A stretch of 64,000 bases of DNA. Source: Woeseia sp. GTDB lineage: Bacteria > Pseudomonadota > Gammaproteobacteria > Steroidobacterales > UBA11654. Location of the stretch: NCBI GenBank assembly GCA_019653755.1, contig BPCL01000001.1, positions 124,001 through 188,000 of the forward strand. The letters are read 5' to 3'. The notes below the pieces were generated by a model that was given only the letters and a program-made list of their open reading frames with translations, searched no databases and was not told the origin of the DNA. Below are positions 39,881 through 50,844 of the stretch, piece after piece. Both the position numbers and the translations under genes were made by a program. The first letter of the stretch is position 1. Each line of letters opens with the position of its first letter.

Positions 39881-41173
39881 GTGAGTCAAATCAATAATAA
39901 TAAAATAGGTCCAATCTTGCTCATGCCAGGTGTAGGAAAGATTAACGCCTTAAGTATTTTTCCTGTAGCTATGCTCAACAACTCTGTGTTTGCATTTATG
40001 AATTTCATGCAGCCTTATGTATTAGAACAGCACTTAGGTATAGCTCGAAACATACAAGGAGCTGTAACCGGATCAGTTGCGACCATGCAGGAGATTATGA
40101 TACTTCTTCTCACTGCAGTAATGGGGGCTTTGGCGGATAAGGTAGGCAGAAGACCAGTGTTTGCGATTGGATTGGTTCTTATGGCTTTGGCTTATTTCTG
40201 TTTCCCATTGATGACCAATTTTTATGAGATTTATTTTGTTAGGGCAATTTTTGCTGTAGGTGTTTCTGCTGCTTCAACAGTCCTGCTTATATATACAGGT
40301 GATTATCCACAGGAGCAATCGAGAGGAAGGTTAATCGGCATTATGGGGTTCTTCCAAGGTATTGGTGTAACAGTGACTTCATTGGTCTTGGTTAAGATGC
40401 CTTCTGTTTTTACTGAAAGAGGTTTTGACCCCATAGAATCAGGTACATACACCTTGTGGATTGGAACATTGATTTGTCTTTTGGCTGCAATTATTGTTTT
40501 TATCTTTCTCAAGCCTGGATTGCATCAAAAACAACAAAACACGTCCTCATTCAAGAAGCTGTTTACTGAGGGACTTCAAGCAGCAAGAAGTGATGCGGAT
40601 ATCCGTTTAGCATATTTTGCCTCTCTTGCAGCGAGAGGCGATTTAATAGTTGTTGGCCTCTTTACTTTCCTGTGGACACAGAATTATGCTTTAGATAACA
40701 ATATGAGCATACAGGAGGGTTATGCTAGAGGTGCAATGATTGTTCCTATTATTGCCTCGACGGTCTTGGTTACAGCTCCCATCTTCGGCTTCATTATTGA
40801 TCGTATCGGTCGCATGTATGGGATTATGATTGCTTTCTTTTTGGCTTCTCTAGGTTATACGGCAATGGGCTTTATAGATAACCCAATGTCTAACAGCATA
40901 ATACCTGTAGCCATCCTTTTAGGAATGGGAGAGGGCGCCGCCATTATTTCATCGACCGCAATGATCGGTAAAAGAGCTCCTACAGCTATTAGAGGGACTG
41001 TTTTTGGTGCATTTGCAATGTGTGGTGCTGTTGGTCAGGTTATAGCTGGAGGTGTTGGTGGGTTCTTATTTGATTACATTTATACGGGTCCGTATTTATT
41101 AATGGGCTTTCTTAATTTTACTGTGCTACTTTTAGCGATATATACTTGGTATATTAGAAAAAAAATGAGGTAG
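39881..41173 (+). CDS. MFS transporter
   Basis: 12-TM pattern; GALADKVGRRPVFAIG; GFIIDRIGRMYGIM. Confidence 0.9.
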   Translation: MSQINNNKIGPILLMPGVGKINALSIFPVAMLNNSVFAFMNFMQPYVLEQHLGIARNIQGAVTGSVATMQEIMILLLTAVMGALADKVGRRPVFAIGLVLMALAYFCFPLMTNFYEIYFVRAIFAVGVSAASTVLLIYTGDYPQEQSRGRLIGIMGFFQGIGVTVTSLVLVKMPSVFTERGFDPIESGTYTLWIGTLICLLAAIIVFIFLKPGLHQKQQNTSSFKKLFTEGLQAARSDADIRLAYFASLAARGDLIVVGLFTFLWTQNYALDNNMSIQEGYARGAMIVPIIASTVLVTAPIFGFIIDRIGRMYGIMIAFFLASLGYTAMGFIDNPMSNSIIPVAILLGMGEGAAIISSTAMIGKRAPTAIRGTVFGAFAMCGAVGQVIAGGVGGFLFDYIYTGPYLLMGFLNFTVLLLAIYTWYIRKKMR

Positions 41174-41986
41174 ATGATGGCTAGCGTGGTAATTACAGGA
41201 AGCACTAAAGGAGTTGGCAGAGGACTTGCCAATGAGTTCGCACGCCTGGGACATAATGTGGTGATAAGCAGTAGAAGTGAAGATGATATTGTAAAGGCCA
41301 CGAAAGAGATGAATAAAAAATCTGAGGGTACTGTGATTGGTCAAGTCTGTGATATTTCTGATAAGAGACAAATTGAAGCCCTTTGGGAATTAGCAAAAAG
41401 TGAATTCGGGCAAGTTGATTATTGGATTAATAATGCCGGTTATGCATCAGGTCAAAACCCTGTTCATAAAGTTCCTGAAAGTCTTATTAATACGATGATA
41501 AATACCAACTCTATAGGGACTTTATTTTGTTCTCAAGTGGCCATAAATGGATTCAGAGCCCAAGGGAGTGGAAATTTATACAACATGTTGGGCGGCAGTT
41601 TTGATGGGAAATTCTTAACCCCTGGTATGGGAGTATATAGTTCGACTAAAGCTAGCATCAATATACTCACAAAGTATTTAATTACAGAGAATAAAAAAAC
41701 AGGTATCACCATAGGTTCAATTAGCCCTGGAGTTTTGGTAACTGAAAACTGGTTGAATGAACAAAAGAGATTAACAAGCGAGGAGTGGGCCAATATCAGA
41801 CCAATGGTAAGCATCATTTGTGATCATGTGGAGACTGCCACACCCTGGATAGTAGAGGAAATACTAAAGAACAAAAAGAGCGGCAAAAGAATTGCTTGGA
41901 TGCCTACTTATAGGCTTGCGTGGAGGTTTATACAGGCTAAAATCTTGGGTAGAAAGAGGGATATTTTTACTAGATACGGACTATAG
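41174..41986 (+). CDS. short-chain dehydrogenase
   Basis: ITGSTKGVGRGLANEFA, WINNAGYASG, YSSTKASI. Confidence 0.9.
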   Translation: MMASVVITGSTKGVGRGLANEFARLGHNVVISSRSEDDIVKATKEMNKKSEGTVIGQVCDISDKRQIEALWELAKSEFGQVDYWINNAGYASGQNPVHKVPESLINTMINTNSIGTLFCSQVAINGFRAQGSGNLYNMLGGSFDGKFLTPGMGVYSSTKASINILTKYLITENKKTGITIGSISPGVLVTENWLNEQKRLTSEEWANIRPMVSIICDHVETATPWIVEEILKNKKSGKRIAWMPTYRLAWRFIQAKILGRKRDIFTRYGL

Positions 41987-41989
41987 TCC

Positions 41990-43324
41990 TTAGGCTTTCA
42001 TTACTTCAGTATTTGGTTCTCTATCTCCTGGGGCAAAAATTCTTACACCTATAGCTCCGAGCATAATGAAAACCTGAGACATACCAACAATAATAAATGG
42101 CCAGTTTGGCCCCCAAGCATCAAACACACGTCCACCAATACCTTGGGTGAGCATGATTCCAAAAGCACCAAACAAACCTATCATCCCCATAATTGATCCT
42201 CGATTCTGTGGCGTAGCCTCCTGACCAGATAAACCGATTGATACAGAGATTGATGTTGCTGAACCCACACTGAGTAGGGCAAAAAATGGTAAATTAACAT
42301 AATCAAGAGGCGAGGAGACAAAATACATAGACATATAACCACTTGCACATAAACCCATTGATACAGCTGTGGCTGTGACTCTATTAACTCTATCGAAAAA
42401 GAAGCCCCATGAAAAATGAGTAAAAATCCCGACCGTCAACATAAAGCCGAAAAGAAGACCTGCCTTTGCCAATGATTCTGCTGGTGTTAATCCTAGGCTT
42501 ATGCCAGATTGAACAGCCCATAATGAAATAAAAGTACCTTTTAGAGTAAGATCAGCTCTTGCTTCTAGAGAGACTAAATATGCAAGCATTATCCTTGGGT
42601 TTTTAGCTTCGGATAAACCATTTGTAAGTAAATCTAGGAACTTTACCTCTTTATTGTCTGCTGAGGCTTTTGTGAGAACTGGTCCATCAAACCCTTTAAA
42701 GAATATGTATGTTGATAACAAGCAAGCACTAGTTAATACCCAATAAGCAGCTTGGCCGGCCAACCTAGCATCTGTGCCATTGCTCATTAGATAAGCGGGT
42801 AACTGTGATAGACCAAGAGTAACCATCAGGATACCTATATTATTGAAAACGTTACCGGTCCCGATAAGTTTGCCTCTGCAATGATTTTCAGGAATATCAG
42901 TTGTTATAGCTGATAGTGTAGTGGCTGTTGATGCAACTCCAACAGCCCAAATACCTCTATAGATATAGAGTTCATTTATTGTGTCTGCGGTAGGATATAA
43001 AGCAAACCCTAAACCAAGTAAGAGCACTCCTACTGTTAAAACAGGAACTCGTCCAATTCTGTCCGATAAGGAGCCAAAAGGTTTTATAAGTAGAATGGTC
43101 ACAATTTCACTTACAACTCCCAGGTTCCCTGAAACAAGACCTTGCTGACCCCTTATTATTCCTAGATTTGCATTGAGAACATAGGGCTGAAGAAAGCCCA
43201 TTGCAGATAGGAGGGCAATACTTACCAGTGAGGCATAAAGATAAGTGTAAAAGTTCTTGTAACTAATCCCTGGAGATAGATCGTAGATCCATAGCCTTAA
43301 AGATTTTATTGATTCTGATGTCAT
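41990..43324 (-). CDS. MFS transporter
   Basis: KPFGSLSDRIGRVPVLTVG, 12-TM pattern. Confidence 0.9.
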   Translation of the reverse strand: MTSESIKSLRLWIYDLSPGISYKNFYTYLYASLVSIALLSAMGFLQPYVLNANLGIIRGQQGLVSGNLGVVSEIVTILLIKPFGSLSDRIGRVPVLTVGVLLLGLGFALYPTADTINELYIYRGIWAVGVASTATTLSAITTDIPENHCRGKLIGTGNVFNNIGILMVTLGLSQLPAYLMSNGTDARLAGQAAYWVLTSACLLSTYIFFKGFDGPVLTKASADNKEVKFLDLLTNGLSEAKNPRIMLAYLVSLEARADLTLKGTFISLWAVQSGISLGLTPAESLAKAGLLFGFMLTVGIFTHFSWGFFFDRVNRVTATAVSMGLCASGYMSMYFVSSPLDYVNLPFFALLSVGSATSISVSIGLSGQEATPQNRGSIMGMIGLFGAFGIMLTQGIGGRVFDAWGPNWPFIIVGMSQVFIMLGAIGVRIFAPGDREPNTEVMKA

Positions 43325-44159
43325 TAATAGGGCTTATGAGTACCATCAACCGTTAGCCTGTGCATTACTCTGAGGCTACTATAATCACCTACAGCAAAAT
43401 GCTGAGTAATCTGGTTATCCCAAAATGCAATTGAGTTTTTTTCCCAGATAAAACGACACTGAAAATTTGGATTGTGTAAGTGTTTATAGAGAAACTCTAA
43501 GATAGCATCACTTTCGTTTATATTAAGTCCTTTAATGTGGGATGTAAAAATCTCATTAACATAGATTAATTTTTTGCCAGTTTCTGGATGAGTTCTAATA
43601 ATAGGATGTTCGATAGGAGGTAATTTTTCATTCATAATATTAAATCTTTTCAGTGAATTACCATCCAATAATTCATCGTGTGTAATGGTTTTTACTATGG
43701 AATGAACTGCCTTTAATTTAGATAAAAATTTCTTCATGTAATCCGATAGTTCTTGATAGGCTAGGGCAGCATTTAAGAACATGGTATTACCACCACTTTC
43801 AGGATTTTTTGTGCCTTTAGGATCCTGCATATGGAGGTTTTTTTGTATAAGTCATATCTGAATGCCATACAGCTGAGTTTCTAGTCATAGGTCCGGGACC
43901 GGTTTCCAAGCTAGCTAATTCTATGATTTCAGGAGGGCCTTTAAGTTTTGGAATTAGGGATGTATTTCTAGGGCCAAAGTTTTTTCCAAAATTAATGAAT
44001 TGTTGAGAGGTTATATCCTGATCTCTAAAGAATACTACGTGATACTTATTAATAGCATCTTTAATAAGAGAGAGGTTTTAGTAGATAATTTTCTCCCAAG
44101 GTTGATATTTAGTATTTCAGCCCTAGAGCTTCAGTGTAGGGTTTTTTTTTTACTGCCAT
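43324..44159 (-). CDS. TauD/TfdA-family Fe(II)/2OG dioxygenase, several frameshifts
   Basis: Across frames: INKYHVVFFRDQDITSQQFINFGKNFGPR, VWHSDMTYTKKPPY (HxD), ESGGNTMFLNAALAYQEL, FWDNQITQHFAVGDYSSLRVMHRLTV. Confidence 0.8.
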
Positions 44160-44568
44160 TTGAATGTTATTTTATCTATTTTTGAAGAAATAGGGCATTT
44201 TTATAGTTTTGAGAGGTATAAGTTCTAAATCTGCATTTTTTAATTTAGGGGTATCTTTAGTTCAAAATGACGTGAAAAAGAGTTTTTATATGACGATTTT
44301 CATATTAATTTTTGTTGGTATTTTCGTAGGGCGATTTTATGAATTTCAAATTTTTAAGAAATTTTAGAATTCTCTAAAAGTTATTATTTGGAAATATCTA
44401 AAAATAGTAAATTTTTTCAAATAAAAAAATAAACATTAATAAGTATCTATAAAAAATGAAATATAGATATATATTCTAATATAAGTATAAAAACTTTACA
44501 TAATATATATTATACGCATATAATTCATAAAATAAGGCTTACATAAGCCCACTATTCTTATAAATAAA

Positions 44569-44599
44569 GGGTTTAATTAGGGTTTTAAGGGTTTTAGGG
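44569..44599 (+). repeat. G-rich telomere-like / potential G-quadruplex tract
   Basis: GGGTTTAATTAGGGTTTTAAGGGTTTTAGGG in an otherwise very AT-rich intergenic region. Confidence 0.6.
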
Positions 44600-44890
44600 A
44601 GTCTTTTACTAGTGTTTATAATGATTTATTGTGCCCGGGTTTTGGGTATAAAGGGTTTATTTTGTGCTATATGGACACTTTTAGCTCAAAATAGCTGTAA
44701 ATACTTTTTTGTAAGTTTAAAGGTATTGCTCCACATTTTCATAAATTACCCCTTTTTAGAAATTTCAAAAGATAACTAAGTGCTTGATTATGATAAAATT
44801 AACCTATTAAAGTGTTTATATTATTTGTCTGCAAAACATAATGAGAAGCAATCATTAAAATTAGAACTTAATCAAAAAATTTTTTAATAA

Positions 44891-46749
44891 ATGAGTAATC
44901 AAGATCCAAAAATTTTGGAAAACATCAAAACTAGTAAGTTTCTTAGAGGAAGCTTCATTGGCCTATGAAATGGCTCCCCTATTATTGATGATGATCTTAC
45001 GATCATATTTATTTAGCAGAACTGCGAAAACGAAACCTGAGCACCCTTTTTAAAAAAAATTGAAGAAGAGCCTGATTTTGGCACAGGCAGATTAAGACAC
45101 TCAGAACCAATGCTCAGTATTGAAAAATCATACTCGTAGAAGAGACTCAAAAATGGGTGAATAGGGTTTTAAAAGAAGCAAATAAACAAACCATAGATTC
45201 AGATGAGATTCGCGTAATTGCCACTGCAAAATTAGACGGACTAGCTGCGGTATATCGTGAGGATGGACTTTTAGCCACTCGCGGTGAGGACTCATGGGAA
45301 TGATATTACTTCTTGTTTTGATAAAGGCGTGGTTAATTCGGGAAAGGTACCCCTGGGGTTGGTGACTGGGGATGACCCCAGATTATTTTGAAAAAAATCT
45401 AAAAAATTGGGTTACGCTCATCCCGAAATATTTGTGTTGGAGTGGGCAACTCAGATGAGGTCAAAGAGGATTTTATCGAAGCACTTAAAGATGGAGCAGT
45501 CCGTTTTTTCCCCTACTCCACAATGGATGCTGGGAAGGAAGTTTTAATGAACTCATTGATAATCATGAACAGATTCAACAGAAAGGTTTTGGAATCCTGC
45601 GAATACCCAACAGACGGAGTTGTTGTTGAAATTACACATATTTTCTAAAGACCAGCTTGGCTCAACGAGCCATCATCATCGCTGGCAATTGCTCTTAAAC
45701 AGCGTTCTGAGACCAAGCAAACCACTGTCATCAATATTGTTTGGCAAACCAAAAGAACTGGGCGTGTTACCCCGGTTCTGGAAGTCGAGCCTATTGAGCT
45801 ATCGGGGGCAAATGTATCGAGAGTAACAGCCCACCATGCAGGTAATGTTAAAGCACTAAAACTTGGTAAAGGAGCTGTTATTTCCGTTGAGCGTTCCGGT
45901 GAAGTTATTCCTAAGATTGTAGATGTTATAAAAGCAGCTTCTAAAACAAAGATTGCTAATACATGTTCTTCTTGTGGCCAGGAATTGACATGGCATCGTG
46001 ATTTTCTAGTGTGTACAAATCACTCTGAATGCCCTGCCCAGATGGAAAACACACTCGAACACTTTTTTAAGATTCATGGACAGGTCGATGGATTTGGTTC
46101 CAAGAGTATTAAAAAATTAGTTGCTGGAGGTATCGATACATTAGAGAAGATTTATGCTTCAAACGAGGAGGATTTTCAAAGTATTGGGTTTGGTCCTGGC
46201 CAATCAAAGAATCTAAGAAGAGAGTTGGATCGATCCTTGAGTGTTGAAACTGAGGATTGGCGTTTTCTCGGAGCGTTTGGGATTCCTCAATTAGGGAAAG
46301 GCGATTCAAGACGTTTACTTGAACATATGCGTATTGAAGAACTTGACAAGATAACCCAAGAAGAAATTATGGCAATAGAAGGATTTGCAGAAATTTCATC
46401 AGCAGATATCGTCCAGGGTTTATCCAAGCGATGGCCTACAATTCGATATATGCTTGGTCTTGGGTTCAACCTTATCCAAACACCATTGCTTTCTGAAACA
46501 AAGACTATTAACTCCCCTATAAGCGGTATGAAGCTTATCTTTACTGGAAAAATGGTGTTTGGATCAAGGGATGAGATGAAAAAAAATGCACTGCAACTTG
46601 GAGCTAAGGTACAAAGTTCGGTTTCCTCGAAAACAGATCTTTTAATATGTGGAGAAAAAGTAGGACCAGCAAAGATAGCTAAAGCTGAGAATCTAGGTGT
46701 TCGTGTTATTAGCGAGGCAGATTACAATTCTTTACTCGCTGGAGACTAA
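44891..46749 (+). CDS. divergent NAD+-dependent DNA ligase (LigA-like), multiple frameshifts in the N-terminal half
   Basis: Across frames: LEEASLAYEM, RHSEPMLSIEKSYS, AKLDGLAAVYRE (KxDG), YPTDGVVVEIT, SGEVIPKIVDVIK, CSSCG...CTNHSECPAQ zinc site, HhH region, C-term BRCT. Confidence 0.8.
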
Positions 46750-48220
46750 TTATCTTCAAGCACTTCTTTTAGTTTAGGTTTCGTAATTTTGCCCATCGAA
46801 TTTTTGGGAAGGTTTTTCATTACGATCACTCTTCTTGGTATTTTATAGTCCGACAAGTAACTAGAGCACCAGGCTTGGATTTCCTCTGATTGAATTATCT
46901 CTTCCTTAATCACTACAGCTGCAGCAACGATTTCTCCCCATTTATCATCTGGTATACCCACAACAGCACACTCTTTTATCTCAGGATTTCTTAGGAGAAC
47001 ATCTTCTATCTCTAGAGCTGAGATCTTGTATCCTCCCGATTTAATAATATCCACAGAATCTCTGCCTAAGATCTTGTAATAGCCTTTTTCAAGCATGACA
47101 ACATCGCCTGTTGCAAACCAACCGTTTTTAAATGATTCTTTAGTTTTATCAGCAAGATTTAAATAGCCTTGGAAGACCTGAGGTCCTTTAATTAATAATT
47201 GCCCTGCTTCGCCTTCACTATTTATTGTGACTCCATTATCATCTTCTAGCCTCACTTCAACTCCCGGAAGAGGAACTCCTACTGATCCTGGTCTTCTTTC
47301 ACCGTTGAGTTTATTTGAAAGTGCCATACCAACTTCTGTCATCCCGTACCTTTCAAGAAGTTCTTGTCCTGTTAGTTCTTTCCATTTTTTATGTATTTCT
47401 GGAGCCAGAGCTGCAGAACCTGACATCATTAACCTCATCTTCTTAAAACCTTCAAAAAGGTCTTTATTATTGGAGTTTTCTAATTCTTCTATGAGTGAGA
47501 AGTAAATAGTTGGAACAGCTGTAAAAACACTAAAATTTTTTGAAGCAACTTGATTGCAAACTTTCTCAGCTTCAAATGAACCTAACATTGTCACTTTAGC
47601 TCCAACATAAAGTGGGCAAGAAAGGGAATTAATAATTCCATGAATATGATGCAATGGAAGAAAAAGAGGTATGTGATCATCTTTGGTCCATTCCCAAGCT
47701 TTAACTAATGCCGTTATTTGTGATTCGACATTCTTGTGTGTCGAGATAACACCTTTAGGTTTGCTGGTAGTGCCACTGGTATAGAGAATCATAGCTTTTC
47801 TGTCTGGTAAGATTTCAGGAAGCTTGTTTATTACTTGGGAATTAAAGTCCTCCAGATGCTTAACCTCCAGTCCTTCTTTGTTGGGTAAATGTTGTTTTGC
47901 ATCACATGACTTAGAGGAAATAATAAGTTTTATATTGCAGTCAGAAATACAGTGTTTTAGCTCATTCTCTTTTGCTGAAAGGCTCAAAGGAACAGCAATA
48001 CCCCCTGCCTTCCATATACCCCAAAGTGAAGGATATAGTCAATATCGGGGTTCATCAGCAGACCTATCTTTTCTTCCATTAAATCTGGTTTATCATCCAG
48101 TAAAGATGAAGCTATCAAATCTGATTGTTCTATTAGATAGGAATATGAGAATTGCTTATTATTAGACTCTATGGCAATTCGTTCCTTAAAAGAATCTATT
48201 TGTTTAAATATGTTTAACAT
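46746..48220 (-). CDS. AMP-forming acyl-CoA ligase, malonyl-CoA synthetase (MatB/ACSF3)-like, one frameshift near 47985
   Basis: ILYTSGTTSKPKGVISTHKNVESQITALVKAWEWTKDDHIPLFLPLHHIHGI; GWFATGDV; KIPRRVIVMKNLPKNSMGKI. Confidence 0.8.
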
Positions 48221-48236
48221 TGCTTATTTGTTTGCT

Positions 48237-49630
48237 TTAAGAGTAATTAAAAATACGATGATACCTTTTAGCAAAGGACACCACTTTTAAGTCGTCGCCC
48301 TGCTTGCCAATTATTTGCATTCCCATTGGTAACCCATGTTTATTGAAGCCAATTGGGACTGACATTGTTGGCAAACCAAGAAGGCTTGCTAAGATAACTA
48401 CTTCCATCCACCGATGATAGGTATCCATACTATAGCCTGCTATTTGATCGGGGTATTCTAATGACTTATCAAATGGGAAAACTTGTGCAGAAGGAATTGC
48501 AAGAAAATCATATTTCATAAATAATTTCTCCACGACAATATTGCATTCATTCCTCTGATCAAGAGATGCCTCAATATCTTTGGATTTTAAGCCCCTACCC
48601 TTTTCGTATTCCCATCTAACTGGTAGACCTAATTCCTCGTTCATCTCTAATTTCATTTCTGTCAAATAATCAAAAATATTTTTTGCACGAAGCGTTGTCC
48701 AACTATCCCATAACATATTTGTATTAATGTCTGACACTAGACTTGAGACATGCATCTGAGTTTTATCTAACTCTTTTAACTTTTTTTCACAAAGATCCAT
48801 TATTCCTGCTTCAAATTTATATGACCCATTCATGTTTGAAAGCCATCCTATTTTGATTTCAGAAAAATCATGATCACTCTCTTTTCTAAACGAGAATTCA
48901 GATCTATGGAGAATGGGTCTAAGGGGTGTTTACCGGATACAGCATCTAGGAATAGAGCCATATCATCAGGGGTTCTTGTTAGGCAACCAGGTGTAGATAA
49001 CAGGGGAAATTGTTTATCTATTTTCATGATTCGGTATTCTGGAATTAAGCCTGGTGTGGGTCTAAAACCATAAAGATTTGAGTACGCGGCTGGATTTCTG
49101 CACGAACCCATCATGTCTGAACCGTCAGCAAAGGGAAGCAAAGAATCTCCCACTGCTGAAGCAGCTCCTCCACTTGAGCCACCAGCTGTTTTTGTGTGAT
49201 CAAAAATATTAGATGTGGGACCAAACAATTTATTTGTGGTGTGCGAACCTAGTCCTAATTCAGGTGTGTTCGTCTTTCCTATTATGATGGCTCCATGTTT
49301 TATCAACCGATCGACCATTATCGAGTTTTTTGATGGCAGGTTATTGTTATACTTTTTTAGACCATATGTGGTCGGTAGACCTTCTGCATCTGTAAGATCT
49401 TTAATTGCCATTGGCAGACCAAATAATAGTGATTTAGTATTTTCATTGCTTTGTTTTAAATGTTTAACCTCATCCCTGATCAGATCTTCATCTTTAAGCG
49501 AAACAATAGCGTTTAAGACTGGGTTCAGTTTTTTTATTCGATTAAGGTAAAATTCTGTAACTTCCTCAGCTTTTATTTTCTTTGAAAGAATGTTTGAAAC
49601 AATGTCTTGGACAGATAGACTTTCAAGCAT
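48237..49630 (-). CDS. amidase-signature family amidase, one frameshift near 48840
   Basis: GLPMAIKDLTDAEG, KTAGGSSGGAASAVGDSLLPFADGSDMMGSCRNPA, VPIGFNKHGLPMGMQIIG. Confidence 0.9.
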
Positions 49631-50821
49631 CTATCTTGCCTTTGAAATAGCAGCAGAGACGATTTCAAGAACTTGATCGTATGAAGATGATCTAGGATTG
49701 GTTGCGTAGGCAGGATCCAGCATGGCTTTTTCGCTGATTCTCTCAGCACTGTCTTCTGGAACGCCAATCTTATTTAAGCTTTTAGGGATATTAATTTTAT
49801 CCAAAAGCTCATCAATGTTGGATATGAAGGATTCTACAGAATGATCCTTGTACTGCATCGCTTCAGACATACGCCTTACTTTTTTATCCATTCCCGGTAA
49901 GTTAAAACGGGTCACAACAGGGAGAACGATGGCATTGGTTAGTCCGTGATGAGTATCAAATTCTGCACCGACCATGTGGGATATTGCATGGACTAGACCC
50001 AATCCTTTTAAAAATGCAACACCACCTAAACATGAAGCAACAAGCATGCCTCCTCTTGCCCTAAGGTTATCCGGTTCTTCTACAGCTGGAATAAGGCTCT
50101 TTGAGATCAAATAAAGACTCTGTAAAGCTGCTCCGTCACACAGCGGATGGTCTCCTGGAACACAATAGGCTTCTAGAGCATGGATCATGGCATCGGCCCC
50201 TGTCCATGCCGTTAGGTTTGCTGGCAGACCTAGAGTTAATTCTGGGTCTAAAAGTGCCAATGATGGTTTTAGGTCTGGATGACAGATACAAAATTTCATG
50301 CCTTTTTCTAGATGGGTGACCATGGCTGTGCTTTCTGTTTCTGCTCCGGTTCCTGCCGTGGTTGGGATACAGATCAGTTTCGGAAAGGAATTACGCTTGC
50401 CAATTTTTGGCGTTGGTTTTTCCCACTCAAAATCCCAAAGAGGAATTTCATTATTTACTGTTAAGCAAACCGCTTTACCTCCATCCATTGCACTGCCTCC
50501 ACCTATGGCAATAATGGCATCATGTCTGCCCATTTTAAAAATTTCACAACCCTTCTCTATTTCATCATCCCTAGGGTTAGGAGAGATTTTATAAAACACC
50601 TCCGAATCAAGACCTGAATTGGATAAATATCTTTCTAAAGTTTCTATAAATGCCAGATCCTTACTTTTGTTATCGGTGACTAATAAAGGATTATTAATTT
50701 CGAATGATTTACAAAAGTCACCAATTTCCTTGAGTCTTCCAGGGCCATAAGCAATCGGGATAGGGGTTGTCCAATCATGAGGTTGTAAGATCTCTGAACT
50801 ATCTATCTCAAAAGTATCCAT
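49631..50821 (-). CDS. iron-containing alcohol dehydrogenase
   Basis: AIGGGSAMDGGKAV, PTTAGTGAE, GADAMIHALEAY, HAISHMVGAEFDTHHGLTNAI. Confidence 0.93.
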   Translation of the reverse strand: MDTFEIDSSEILQPHDWTTPIPIAYGPGRLKEIGDFCKSFEINNPLLVTDNKSKDLAFIETLERYLSNSGLDSEVFYKISPNPRDDEIEKGCEIFKMGRHDAIIAIGGGSAMDGGKAVCLTVNNEIPLWDFEWEKPTPKIGKRNSFPKLICIPTTAGTGAETESTAMVTHLEKGMKFCICHPDLKPSLALLDPELTLGLPANLTAWTGADAMIHALEAYCVPGDHPLCDGAALQSLYLISKSLIPAVEEPDNLRARGGMLVASCLGGVAFLKGLGLVHAISHMVGAEFDTHHGLTNAIVLPVVTRFNLPGMDKKVRRMSEAMQYKDHSVESFISNIDELLDKINIPKSLNKIGVPEDSAERISEKAMLDPAYATNPRSSSYDQVLEIVSAAISKAR

Positions 50822-50844
50822 ATTGATAAGTGATTTATTCAGGC

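Noticed and set aside
44891-45980. Calling the ligA-like gene a true pseudogene
   Set aside because: Every stop seems explainable by small indels with conserved sequence continuing in another frame, as in neighbouring essential genes; decay is not demonstrated.
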